DNA of 64,000 bases from Schumannella soli (GTDB lineage: Bacteria; Actinomycetota; Actinomycetes; Actinomycetales; Microbacteriaceae). The translations under genes and the position numbers were made by a program. Numbering within the stretch: position 1 is the stretch's first letter; each line of letters begins with the position of its first letter. The notes under the pieces were generated by a model. The model saw only the letters and a program-made list of their open reading frames with translations, made no database searches and was not told where the DNA came from. Where the stretch lies: NCBI RefSeq assembly GCF_006517435.1, contig NZ_VHQG01000004.1, positions 430,262 through 494,261 on the forward strand, in the 5' to 3' direction. Of this stretch, positions 16,774-25,107 are shown piece after piece.

Positions 16774-18195
16774 TCACACGCCGCCGCCCGCCTCGGCCGC
16801 GACCGTCAGCACGCGGTCGAACAGCGCGTCATTCCAGCGGCCGGCGAGCAGCAGCAGGTCGGCGAGCGTCATGCGATCGCGCATGAACGGCAGCGCCGAC
16901 AGCGCCCACCGGGCCCGGGGCGGCAGCACGGGCGGATCCAGCAGCGCGAAGCGGGTGCTCGCACCCCAGAGCTCGAGCGCATCCACCGCCTGCTCCGGCG
17001 TGCCGAGCAGCCGTTCGATCGCCGCACGGTGCTCCTCGCGATCGGCGAAGAAGCCCGACACCGACCACTGCGCCGCGTGCCAGCGCTCGAACTTGCGCTC
17101 GACGGCGCGCAGGCACTCCTCGCCCAGCGCACCGCTCGGATCGACCGGAAGCCAGGCGGCGAGCACGCGCTCGCGCAGATCGTCGGGCACGCGCAGCGAC
17201 GCCGGGTCGACGTCGAGGATGCGCACCTCGTCGAGGGCGACCCGCCAGAGCGCGGCCGAGACGACCGTGGCGACGCCGACCTGGGCGCCGTGCAGGTCGT
17301 GCTCCACACCCTCGGCCATCGCGGCCATGTCGAGCACGTGACTGAACAGGTGCTCGCAGCCGGAGAGCGGGGCCGTCGAACCGGCGTCGCCGAGCACGAG
17401 CCCGCCGATCGTCAGCGTCTCGATCAGACCGTCGACGCGGTCCGCCTCGCTCGCGGCCGGGTCGGCCATGCGCGGGGCGGCGTCGATCGTCGGCCGCACG
17501 AACTCGTCGTGGAACCCGCCGTTGTCGAGGCCGAGCGCGCAGGCCAGGTACCAGTCGGCCGGAGCCGTGTAGACGGCCACGGCATCCCCGACGCCCGAGC
17601 GGGCGAGACGCGACGGCGCGGCGGCCACCACCTCGGTGTCGATCACGAGCACGCTCGGCCACGTCGTCGGCAGGGTGCGCTTGGCGCCGCCCTGCACGAG
17701 CACCGAGAGCGGGTCGGCGAAGCCGTTCACCGACAGCGCCGTCTGCACGGCGACGAGCGGCACGCCCAGCTCGTGGGCGACGGCCTTGCCGAGGTCGGTG
17801 ATCGTGCCCGAGCCGAGCGAGAGGATGAGCGCCGCACCCTGCGAGCGCCGCACGGCATCCGCCAGGGTCGGCTCGTCGAGTGCGATGCCGTGCGCGCCCT
17901 CGGGCACGAGCACGGTCCAGCGCGGGTTCTCAACGGCGAGCGCGCCGAGCACGACCTCGAGCGCGTCACGGTCGGAGCGGCCGGTCGCCGCGGCGTCGCC
18001 GGCCACGACCGCCTTGCGCGGCGGATCGGTCAGCACGGCGACCCGCCCGCCGGGTGCGAGCTCGGCGACGAGCGCGCCGACCCCGTCGAGCACCCCGGCG
18101 CCGACGACGAGCCGCATGGCGCCGCGCGACAGCCGCTCGGCCGCCTCGGGCAGCGCGTGGATGCCGGCGGGCGAGGTTCCGGTCACGCCAGGCAT
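16774..18195 (-). CDS. Iron/metal-dependent sn-glycerol-1-phosphate dehydrogenase-like protein (AraM/EgsA family)
   Basis: A 473-aa NAD(P)-dependent dehydrogenase-fold protein. The nucleotide-binding segment LILSLGSGTITDLGKAVA and the metal-site region SGCEHLFSHVLDM...LHGAQVGVATV match the glycerol-1-phosphate dehydrogenase branch rather than glycerol dehydrogenase GldA. It is longer than AraM (about 394 aa) by a C-terminal helical extension. Such enzymes interconvert dihydroxyacetone phosphate and glycerol 1-phosphate; here it may handle another ketose or polyol phosphate. The ATG at 18195 has aagga 9 nt upstream. A GTG at 18186 would give a 4-nt overlap with the previous stop and is an alternative. 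Confidence 0.82.
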   Translation of the reverse strand: MPGVTGTSPAGIHALPEAAERLSRGAMRLVVGAGVLDGVGALVAELAPGGRVAVLTDPPRKAVVAGDAAATGRSDRDALEVVLGALAVENPRWTVLVPEGAHGIALDEPTLADAVRRSQGAALILSLGSGTITDLGKAVAHELGVPLVAVQTALSVNGFADPLSVLVQGGAKRTLPTTWPSVLVIDTEVVAAAPSRLARSGVGDAVAVYTAPADWYLACALGLDNGGFHDEFVRPTIDAAPRMADPAASEADRVDGLIETLTIGGLVLGDAGSTAPLSGCEHLFSHVLDMAAMAEGVEHDLHGAQVGVATVVSAALWRVALDEVRILDVDPASLRVPDDLRERVLAAWLPVDPSGALGEECLRAVERKFERWHAAQWSVSGFFADREEHRAAIERLLGTPEQAVDALELWGASTRFALLDPPVLPPRARWALSALPFMRDRMTLADLLLLAGRWNDALFDRVLTVAAEAGGGV

Positions 18196-19022
18196 TCTGC
18201 GCCGTCCTTCACTCGGGTCCCCGCTGTTCCCAGCGGCGACAGAAGATCGTCGATGCGGTCGAGCACGAGATGCGGGCGCTGCTCGACCGGCGCCTCGGCC
18301 AGCATCCGCTCGTCCGTCTCGCCGGTCAGCACGAGCGCCGCCGTCGTGCCGGTGTTGTGGGCGAACATGATGTCGGTCGCGAGGCGATCGCCGACCATCA
18401 CGGTCGTCGCCGGGTCGAGCCCGGTCTCGGCGCTGATGATCTCGAGCAGGTCTTTCGAGGGCTTGCCGAAGACGGCCTCGCACTCGATCTGGGTGCCCGC
18501 CGTGATCGCGGCGGTGATGCACGCGGCGTCGGGCTCACCGCGCCCGCCGGGGAACGGACAGAACCGGTCGGGGTTCGTCGTCACCAGGCGGGCGCGGTGG
18601 TGGAACCACAGCGCGTCGAACGCGATCTGCAGCTTGCGGTAGTCGAAGGTCCGATCGTAGGAGCTGACGACGAGGTCGATCCGCTCCGGGTCGTCCGAGA
18701 TCTCGATGCCGGCAGCGCGGAGGGCGTCGTGCAGCGGCGCCTCCCCGATGGGGAAGACGGCCGCGTCGGGCATCGTGCGGCGGATCCAGCTCACGGTCGC
18801 GACGAGGCTCGTGTAGACCTCCTCGGGCGGCGTGGGCAGGCCCAGCCGGGTGAGCTTCTGCGCGTAGTCGTCGGGCGACTTGGTCGGGTTGTTGCTGCAG
18901 AACAGCACCCGCTTGCCCGCCGCGCGCAGCCCCCGGATGAGACGCTCCGCACCCGGCAGCAGCGCCTCACCCAGGTAGATCGTGCCGTCGAGATCGAAGA
19001 CGTACGAATCGAACTCCCGCAT
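18183..19022 (-). CDS. HAD-IIA family phosphatase (NagD-like)
   Basis: A 279-aa HAD hydrolase. Motif I is FDLDGTIYLGE (D10, D12), motif II LFCSNNPTKS, then VFGKPSKDL and VMVGDRLATDI. HAD-IIA enzymes dephosphorylate small phosphates such as phosphoglycolate, glycerol phosphate, or nucleotides. Its ATG shares one base with the stop of the FGGY kinase (TGATG), and it overlaps the downstream AraM-like gene by 13 nt. The three genes therefore form a tight operon for phosphorylated polyols or ketoses. Confidence 0.87.
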   Translation of the reverse strand: MREFDSYVFDLDGTIYLGEALLPGAERLIRGLRAAGKRVLFCSNNPTKSPDDYAQKLTRLGLPTPPEEVYTSLVATVSWIRRTMPDAAVFPIGEAPLHDALRAAGIEISDDPERIDLVVSSYDRTFDYRKLQIAFDALWFHHRARLVTTNPDRFCPFPGGRGEPDAACITAAITAGTQIECEAVFGKPSKDLLEIISAETGLDPATTVMVGDRLATDIMFAHNTGTTAALVLTGETDERMLAEAPVEQRPHLVLDRIDDLLSPLGTAGTRVKDGAECLA

Positions 19023-20578
19023 CACGCCGCTCCGGCAGCCGCTCTGGTCGCGCTCTGCAGGCGGTCCCACACGGGCGACATCGACGAGCGGATGTCGCGG
19101 TAGACGCCGAAGAACTCGTCGTAGAGGGCGGTCTTCTTCAGGTCGGGCTCGTACTCGCGCACGACGTGCACGGTCGCGTCCGCGCCCTCCTCGTAGGAGT
19201 TGTAGACGCCCGCGCCGACTCCGGCGACGATCGCCGCGCCCTTCGCGCCGAACTCGGTTCCGGCGGGCACCTCGATGCGGCGTCCGAGCACGTCGGCGAA
19301 GATCTGGCTCCACACGGCGCTGTTCGCGCCGCCGCCCGCCATGCGCACCGTCTCGACATTCGTCGGGATGGCATCCAGGCAGTCGCGGATGCCGTAGGCG
19401 ACGCCCTCGTAGACCGCGCGCAGCAGGTCGGCGCGGTCGTGCGTGCCCGAGATGCCGCTGAAGGAGCCGCGGGCGCTGGGACGCACGAAGGGCGCCCGCT
19501 CGCCGCCGGGGGCGAGGTAGCCGTGGAAGATCACGCCGCGCGAGCCGACCGGGGTCTTGAGCACGCGCTGGTCGAGGTGGTCGAACACGTTCGCGGAGTT
19601 GGCGGCCTCGGCCTCCTCACGGAACGGGGCGCCGAACTCGCGCAGGTACCAGTCGAGGTTCGGCGTGCACGAGTTCATGCCCATGGCGCGGATCCAGGTG
19701 TCGGGGCCGTGCGGGATCATCCAGCCCACGTCGTCGGGCAGGTAGCCTGCCGAGAGGTCGTCGGTGCAGACCGTGACGATGCCGGCCGTGCCGATGACGG
19801 CCATGCTGTCGCCGGAGCGGGCGACGCCGACGCCGAGCGACGAGGCCGTGATGTCCATCTGGCCCTTGTAGACCGGGGTGCCCTCCTTGAGGCCGGTCAC
19901 GCCGGCCGCGGCCTTGGTGATCGTGCCGGAGAGGTCGGTGGGCTTGCGGATCTCGGGCAGCACCGAGGCGATGCCGTCGATCCCCCAGATCCTGTTGACG
20001 TCATCCGACCAGGCGCGCTTCGCGACGTCGATGCCCGAGAGGCTCGCGTCGGAGGGGTCGGTGGAGAGGTCGCCGGTGAGGTTGAACTCGATCCAGTCCT
20101 TGCACCAGAGGTTCACGGCGCCGTCGACGAGCTCGGGCTGGTTGAGGGCGCGCCAGCGCAGCAGCGCCGAGGCGGTGCCGGCGTAGGGGCCGGTGCCCGA
20201 GATGCCGAACTGGCTCGAGACGGTGCCGTTCGCGTACCAGTCGTCGATGATCTCGCCGGCGCGGCCGTCGGTCCAGAGGATGGCGGGGCCGCGGGGCTTG
20301 CCGGTGCGGGCGTCGACGAGCCAGCTGCCGTCGCCCTGGCCGGTGACCGAGATGGCGACGATCTGCTCGGCGCGCACCGGTCCGTTGGTGAGCGCGTCGC
20401 GGATGGCCGCCGCGGCGGCCTGCCAGACCTCGTCCATGTTCTCTTCGGCGAGGTGCGGCTGGGGGTTGGTGATCGGCACGTTGCGAGCCCCGCGGCTCAA
20501 CTCATTGCCGGCCTCGTCGAACACGGCGGCCTTCAGAACCGAAGTGCCGGCGTCGATACCGAGGATGTATGCGGTCAC
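19022..20578 (-). CDS. FGGY-family carbohydrate kinase (erythritol/xylulose kinase-like)
   Basis: A 518-aa ATP-dependent sugar or polyol kinase. The N-terminal phosphate-1 motif is YILGIDAGTSVLKAAVFD. The FGGY C-terminal signature region is VRMAGGGANSAVWSQIFADVLGRRIEVP followed by EFGAKGAAIVAG. Length equals that of erythritol kinase EryA (about 519 aa). It differs clearly from the two glycerol-kinase-like proteins nearby. It leads the kinase - HAD-IIA - AraM-like operon and is divergent from the zinc dehydrogenase across a TATAC-type operator. Substrate is not decidable: a tetritol, a pentulose or similar. Confidence 0.87.
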   Translation of the reverse strand: MTAYILGIDAGTSVLKAAVFDEAGNELSRGARNVPITNPQPHLAEENMDEVWQAAAAAIRDALTNGPVRAEQIVAISVTGQGDGSWLVDARTGKPRGPAILWTDGRAGEIIDDWYANGTVSSQFGISGTGPYAGTASALLRWRALNQPELVDGAVNLWCKDWIEFNLTGDLSTDPSDASLSGIDVAKRAWSDDVNRIWGIDGIASVLPEIRKPTDLSGTITKAAAGVTGLKEGTPVYKGQMDITASSLGVGVARSGDSMAVIGTAGIVTVCTDDLSAGYLPDDVGWMIPHGPDTWIRAMGMNSCTPNLDWYLREFGAPFREEAEAANSANVFDHLDQRVLKTPVGSRGVIFHGYLAPGGERAPFVRPSARGSFSGISGTHDRADLLRAVYEGVAYGIRDCLDAIPTNVETVRMAGGGANSAVWSQIFADVLGRRIEVPAGTEFGAKGAAIVAGVGAGVYNSYEEGADATVHVVREYEPDLKKTALYDEFFGVYRDIRSSMSPVWDRLQSATRAAAGAA

Positions 20579-20635
20579 GTGCGAATTCCTCTCCGTTGAG
20601 GTCGCGCGGGTCGGGAACCCGCGACAGTGGAGACA

Positions 20636-20656
20636 ACTATATACAGGTATGTACTC
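20636..20656. promoter_or_regulatory. Candidate GntR operator, FGGY kinase / Zn-dehydrogenase promoter
   Basis: The sequence actatatacaggtatgtac (20636-20655) lies between divergent starts. It aligns with actctatacatgcatac before gntR, sharing ACT-TATACA-G-AT. It is the clearest pair of matching sites in the putative regulon. Confidence 0.5.
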
Positions 20657-20705
20657 TGGGGAAGAGGGCTAGAGAAGTTTCCTCCGCGCGATGAAGGGCG
20701 AACCC

Positions 20706-21788
20706 ATGCGAGCACTCGTGAAGCACGACTCCTCCCCCGGCGCCGTGGGCGTTCAGGACGTGGCGGAGCCCGCACTGCAGCCGGGTCAGGTGCTCATCGA
20801 GATCGCCTTCGCCGCCATCTGCGGCACCGATCGCCAGGCCCTCGACGGATCGCACGACTTCGGCGTCGTGCCGCGCATCCTCGGGCACGAGGCCTCGGGC
20901 ATCGTGCGCGCGCTCGCGCCCGACGTCGACCGCGCCGACCTCGCGATCGGCACCCGGGTGACGGTCGAGACGGATGCCGTCATCTGCGGCCGCTGCGAGT
21001 ACTGCCGCGGCGAGCAGTACAACCGCTGCCCGAACCGGCGGGGCATCGGCACGACCGCCGACGGCGCGATCGCCGAGCTGCTCGCGATGCCCCAGCGGGC
21101 CGTGCACCCCCTCCCCGACGAGGTCGGGCTGCTCGAGGGCGCGCTGACCGAGCCCCTCGCGATCGCCGTGCACGCCGTCGTCGAGCAGAGTCCGTCTCTC
21201 GCCGGCCAGGTCGTCGTCGTGATCGGACCCGGCGCGATCGGCCAGCTCTGCGCGCAGGTCGCCCGCGCCGCCGGCGCCACGGTCGTGCTCGTCGGCCGCA
21301 GCCGCCACGCCGACGCCCTGCGCCGCGGCGCCGCGGCCGGGGCGCGGACGGTCGACGCGGAGAGCGAGGACCTCGCGGCCGTGATCCACGAGCTGACCGG
21401 CGGCCTCGGCGCCCACACCGTGTTCGAGTGCAGCGGCGCCCCCGAGACCGTGGACGAGAGCGCGCAGCTGCTGCGCCGCGGCGGACGCCTGGTGCTCGTC
21501 GCCTTCTTCCGCGGCGCGCCGCCGGTCGATCTCGAGCTGGTGATCAACCGCGAGCTCGAGATCGTCGGCTCCCGCGGAAAGCGCCCGTCGAGCTACCGCA
21601 CCGCGCTGCGTCTGATGAGCGAGGGCCAGGTGGATGTCGGCTCGCTCGTGACCGCCGTGCTCCCGCTCGAGCAGTGGGAGGCGGGCCTCGGCCGCGTCGG
21701 CGGCGGCGAGAAGGTCGTCTTCCGCATCGCCGCCGACGCCGACGATCAGCTGGCCTTGGCCCAGCCGCGGGTCAGCTCGCGCGCCTGA
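20706..21788 (+). CDS. Zinc-dependent medium-chain dehydrogenase (polyol/threonine dehydrogenase-like)
   Basis: A 360-aa NAD(P)-dependent MDR. The catalytic zinc site is C39 in AICGTD with H61-E62 in LGHEASG. The structural zinc lobe has C94, C97, C100 and C108 (CGRCEYCRGEQYNRC). The Rossmann motif is VIGPGAIGQLCAQVA. These features fit sorbitol/xylitol/threonine dehydrogenase relatives. The ATG at 20706 is preferred to one at 20691 because gaaggg lies 7 nt before it. Its 3' end overlaps the convergent glycerol-kinase-like gene by 43 nt. Likely role: oxidation of the pathway polyol to a ketose. Confidence 0.88.
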   Translation: MRALVKHDSSPGAVGVQDVAEPALQPGQVLIEIAFAAICGTDRQALDGSHDFGVVPRILGHEASGIVRALAPDVDRADLAIGTRVTVETDAVICGRCEYCRGEQYNRCPNRRGIGTTADGAIAELLAMPQRAVHPLPDEVGLLEGALTEPLAIAVHAVVEQSPSLAGQVVVVIGPGAIGQLCAQVARAAGATVVLVGRSRHADALRRGAAAGARTVDAESEDLAAVIHELTGGLGAHTVFECSGAPETVDESAQLLRRGGRLVLVAFFRGAPPVDLELVINRELEIVGSRGKRPSSYRTALRLMSEGQVDVGSLVTAVLPLEQWEAGLGRVGGGEKVVFRIAADADDQLALAQPRVSSRA

Positions 21789-23236
21789 CGCCACCCGGCG
21801 TAGAGCGAGTCGGCCTCGTCGCGGCTCATCTGCGGCTCGAAGACACGGTCGGCCTTCCACATGCCCTCGAGCTCGTCGAGGTCCTTGTAGATGCCGGTCG
21901 ACAGCCCCGCGAGCAGCATGGCGCCGAAGATCGTCGCCTCCGAGTTCTTCGGGCGGGCGACCGGGATGCCGAGGATGTCGGCCTGCAGCTGGCACAGCAG
22001 GTTGTTCTTCACCGCTCCCCCGTCGACGCGCAGCTCGGGGATCTCGAACTTCGAGCCCTGCACCGCCGCATCCACCAGGTCGCGGGTCTGGTAGACCATC
22101 GACTCGAGCGCCGCGCGGATGACGTGCAGGCGGTTCGTGGCGTTCGACATGCCCACGATCACGGCGCGCGCGCTCGGATCCCAGGTCGGCGCCGCGAGCC
22201 CGGTGAACGCCGGCACGAGGTAGACGCCGTCGGAGTCGTGCACCTGGTCGGCGTACCACTCGCTGTCGGGCGCGGCGTGAATGAGCTGCAGGTCGTCGCG
22301 CAGCCACTGCATCGTCTTGCCCATGGCGTAGACGACGCCCTCGGTCTCGTAGGCGAGCTGCCCCTGGATGTTCCAGGCGGCGCTCGGCGTGAGCCCCTCG
22401 GGCCGGAACGGGGTGGCGCCGTTGTTGATGTTGAGCACGCCCGCGGTGCCGTAGGTCATCTTGACTTGGCCCTGCTTGAACGCCGCCTGCCCGAAGAGAC
22501 CGGCCTGCTGGTCGCCGAGGTTCGCCGCGATCGGAACGGGCGCGCCGAACGTCGCCTCGATCGTGCCGAAGTGGGCGTCGGAGGGCAGGATCTCTGGCAG
22601 CATGTGGCGCGGGATGCGCATCTCGCGCAGCAGGTCGTCGTCCCAGTCGACCGTGTCGAGGTTCATGAGCATGGTCTGCGAGGCGTTCGACGGCTCGGTC
22701 ACGAACGACTGGCGGCCCGTGAGGTTCCAGATCAGCCAGGTGTCGACGGTGCCGGCGAGCAGCTCGCCCTTCTCGGCCCGCTCCTGCGCGCCGGGAACGT
22801 TGTCGAGGATCCAGCGGATCTTGCTGGCGGCGTAGAAGGCGTCGGGCACGAGGCCGGTGCGCTGCTGGATGAGCTCGCCGAATTCGGAGTCGACCCACTG
22901 CTGCACGATGCCGTCGGAGTGCCGCGAGGCCCACACGATGAGGTTGAAGATCGGGCGGCCGGTCGCCTTCTCCCAGACCATGGCGCTCTCGCGCTGGTTG
23001 GTGAGGCCGACCGCGGTGAGCTGGTCGGGCGTGATGCCGGCTTCGCGCAGCGCGGCGCGCATGACCTCGAGCTGGGTGTTCCAGATCTGCATGGGATCGT
23101 GCTCGAGCCAGCCCGGGCGGGGGTAGATCTGGGTGAGCTCGCTCTGGCCGAAGCCGAGCACGTTCGCGTTCTCGTCGATGACGAACGCGCGGGCGCTGGT
23201 CGTGCCCTCGTCGATGCCCAGGATGTACTGCGTCAT
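21746..23236 (-). CDS. glpK: Glycerol kinase-like FGGY kinase, copy 1
   Basis: A 496-aa GlpK-family kinase; typical GlpK phosphorylates glycerol to sn-glycerol 3-phosphate. ILGIDEGTTSARAFVID and LTNQRESAMVWEKATG (Arg and Glu of the glycerol site) are conserved, as is the catalytic Asp region NLGDQQAGLFGQ. By eye alignment to E. coli GlpK, the glycerol-contacting Tyr135 is replaced by Phe (DAFYAAS) and Phe270 by Val (TYGTAGVLNIN), so the substrate may not be glycerol. It is 113 bp downstream of a close paralogue in the same direction. Confidence 0.85.
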   Translation of the reverse strand: MTQYILGIDEGTTSARAFVIDENANVLGFGQSELTQIYPRPGWLEHDPMQIWNTQLEVMRAALREAGITPDQLTAVGLTNQRESAMVWEKATGRPIFNLIVWASRHSDGIVQQWVDSEFGELIQQRTGLVPDAFYAASKIRWILDNVPGAQERAEKGELLAGTVDTWLIWNLTGRQSFVTEPSNASQTMLMNLDTVDWDDDLLREMRIPRHMLPEILPSDAHFGTIEATFGAPVPIAANLGDQQAGLFGQAAFKQGQVKMTYGTAGVLNINNGATPFRPEGLTPSAAWNIQGQLAYETEGVVYAMGKTMQWLRDDLQLIHAAPDSEWYADQVHDSDGVYLVPAFTGLAAPTWDPSARAVIVGMSNATNRLHVIRAALESMVYQTRDLVDAAVQGSKFEIPELRVDGGAVKNNLLCQLQADILGIPVARPKNSEATIFGAMLLAGLSTGIYKDLDELEGMWKADRVFEPQMSRDEADSLYAGWRQARELTRGWAKAS

Positions 23237-23299
23237 GTCGTGTCACTCCATCGTGTCGGGTGCGGTCGGGGAGGCCGCGGGTGTCCGTCCCTGGTCATG

Positions 23300-23340
23300 C
23301 CGCGGGGCGGGTGCCGTGTGTGTCGGCGCCCGCCCCGCGG
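23300..23340. terminator. Hairpin between the two glycerol-kinase paralogues
   Basis: The 16-nt arms 23300-23315 and 23325-23340 pair with one mismatch around a 9-nt loop. It lies in the 113-bp gap between the tandem kinases, so it is either a terminator making copy 1 independent or an attenuator giving unequal expression. Confidence 0.55.
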
Positions 23341-23349
23341 TTCGTGGTG

Positions 23350-24849
23350 TCAGGCCACTCCGGCCTTCTTGGTCCAGCCCTTCGTCAGCTCACGAGCGGC
23401 CTGCCATCCGGCGTACATCGAGTCGGCCTCGTCGCGGCTCATGTGCGGCTCGAAGACGCGGTCGACGGCCCACTTCGACTCGAGCTCCTCGAGGCTGGCG
23501 TAGACGCCGGTCGAGAGTCCGGCCAGCAGCATCGCGCCGAAGATCGTCGCCTCGGAGTTCTTGGGACGGATGACGGGGATGCCGAGCAGGTCGGCCTGCA
23601 GCTGGCAGAGCAGGTTGTTCTTGACGGCTCCGCCGTCGACGCGCAGCTCGGGGATCGTGAGGTCGCTGCCGGCGAGCGCCGCCTCGACCACGTCGCGGGT
23701 CTGGTAGACCATCGACTCGACGGCGGCGCGGATGACGTGCAGGCGGTTGGTCGCGTTCGACATGCCGATGAGCGCGGCACGCGCGTGCGGGTCCCAGGTC
23801 GGCGCCGCGAGGCCGGTGAAGGCCGGCACGAGGTACACGCCCTCGGTGCTGGCGACCTGCCCGGCGTACCACTCGCTGTCGGGCGCGGCGTGGATGAGCT
23901 GCAGGTCGTCGCGCAGCCACTGCATCGTCTTGCCCATCGCGAAGAGCACGCCTTCGATCTCGTAAGCGGTCTGCCCCTGCACGCCCCAGGCGAGGCTGGG
24001 GGTGAGTCCCTCGATGCGCTGCGGCGTCGGTCCGCAGTTGATGTTGAGCACGCCGGCGGTGCCGTAGGTCATCTTGACCTGGCCCTGCTTGAACGCCGCC
24101 TGGCCGAAGAGCCCGGCCTGCTGGTCGCCGAGGTTCGAGCCGATCGGCACGTCCGCGCCGAACGTCGCCTCGAGGCTGCCGAAGTTCGAGTCGCTGGGCA
24201 CGATCTCGGCGAGCATCCGCTTCGGGATGCCGTAGTGCCCGAGCAGCTCGTCGTCCCACTGCAGCGTCTCGAGGTTCATCATCATCGTGCGCGAGGCGTT
24301 CGAGTAGTCGGTGACGAACGACTTGCGGCCGGTGAGGTTCCAGATCAGCCAGGTGTCGACCGTGCCGGCGAGCAGCTCGCCGGCCTCGGCCCGCGCCTGC
24401 GCTCCGGGCACCTGGTCGAGGATCCACCGGATCTTCGAGGCCGTGTAGTAGGCGTCGGGGATGAGGCCGGTGCGCTGCTGGATCAGGTCGCCGAGACCCT
24501 GGTCGACCCAGCCCTGCACGACATCCACCGAGTGGCGCGAGGCCCACACGACGGCGTTGTAGATGGGGCGGCCGGTTTCCTTCTCCCAGACGATGCCGGT
24601 CTCGCGCTGGTTGGTGAGCCCGGCGGCCGAGAGCTGGTTCGGCTCGATGCCGGCGTCGCGGAGCGCGGCGCGGATGACCTCGAGCTGCACGTTGAGGATC
24701 TGCATCGGGTCGTGCTCGATCCAGCCGTTGCGCGGGTAGATCTGCGTGAGCTCGGCCTGCGCGAAGCCCTTCACATCGGTGTTCTCGTCGATCACGAAGG
24801 CTCGGGCGCTCGTGGTTCCCTCGTCGATTCCGAGGATGTAGCTGACCAT
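23350..24849 (-). CDS. glpK: Glycerol kinase-like FGGY kinase, copy 2
   Basis: A 499-aa GlpK-family kinase, highly similar to copy 1 over its whole length. It keeps Tyr at the position of E. coli Tyr135 (DAYYTAS), where copy 1 has Phe, but shares the Phe270-to-Val change (TYGTAGVLNIN). The Arg/Glu pair in TNQRETGIVWEKETG and the catalytic Asp region NLGDQQAGLFGQ are intact. The ATG at 24849 (MVSYILGIDEGTT) is the homology-supported start although the frame is open upstream. A TATAC-type regulatory region precedes it. The pair looks like a duplication followed by active-site divergence. Confidence 0.86.
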   Translation of the reverse strand: MVSYILGIDEGTTSARAFVIDENTDVKGFAQAELTQIYPRNGWIEHDPMQILNVQLEVIRAALRDAGIEPNQLSAAGLTNQRETGIVWEKETGRPIYNAVVWASRHSVDVVQGWVDQGLGDLIQQRTGLIPDAYYTASKIRWILDQVPGAQARAEAGELLAGTVDTWLIWNLTGRKSFVTDYSNASRTMMMNLETLQWDDELLGHYGIPKRMLAEIVPSDSNFGSLEATFGADVPIGSNLGDQQAGLFGQAAFKQGQVKMTYGTAGVLNINCGPTPQRIEGLTPSLAWGVQGQTAYEIEGVLFAMGKTMQWLRDDLQLIHAAPDSEWYAGQVASTEGVYLVPAFTGLAAPTWDPHARAALIGMSNATNRLHVIRAAVESMVYQTRDVVEAALAGSDLTIPELRVDGGAVKNNLLCQLQADLLGIPVIRPKNSEATIFGAMLLAGLSTGVYASLEELESKWAVDRVFEPHMSRDEADSMYAGWQAARELTKGWTKKAGVA

Positions 24850-24959
24850 GTCTCTCACTTCGTCGTGGTTGAGGCGGAATCGTCGTCGATTCCAGTCGGG
24901 CTGGCGGGGTCGTCGTCGACCCCGCGGGGAGTGCTGAGCACACCGTAGGGCGAGTGTGC

Positions 24960-24988
24960 CTGTATAGGCAAGTATTGCTGAGTACAAC
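24960..24988. promoter_or_regulatory. Candidate operator between glpK copy 2 and membrane-protein gene
   Basis: An AT-rich stretch with ctgtataggcaagtattg and gagtacaac between divergent genes. It shares the TGTATA and GCAAGT words with the aldolase-operon promoter. The rest of the 258-bp gap shows nothing else recognisable. Confidence 0.42.
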
Positions 24989-25107
24989 CAAGCGAGGCTA
25001 GGCTCCCTCGCAATCGGCCCCGGCTCCCCGCCGCGGGCCTGCTCTGCGCCGCCGGTCACCCGTCCGGCAACGGCACCACAACGACGTGATGTTTCAGGAG
25101 TTCTTCA

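Noticed and set aside
16774..18195. Glycerol dehydrogenase GldA or 3-dehydroquinate synthase
   Set aside because: Same superfamily, but the SGCEHLFSHVLDM and LHGAQVGVATV segments fit the AraM/glycerol-1-phosphate dehydrogenase branch.
20637..23246. An 869-codon open frame on the minus strand
   Set aside because: Shadow of the glycerol-kinase-like gene in another frame and antisense to the Zn-dehydrogenase; low-complexity Arg/Ala/His translation.
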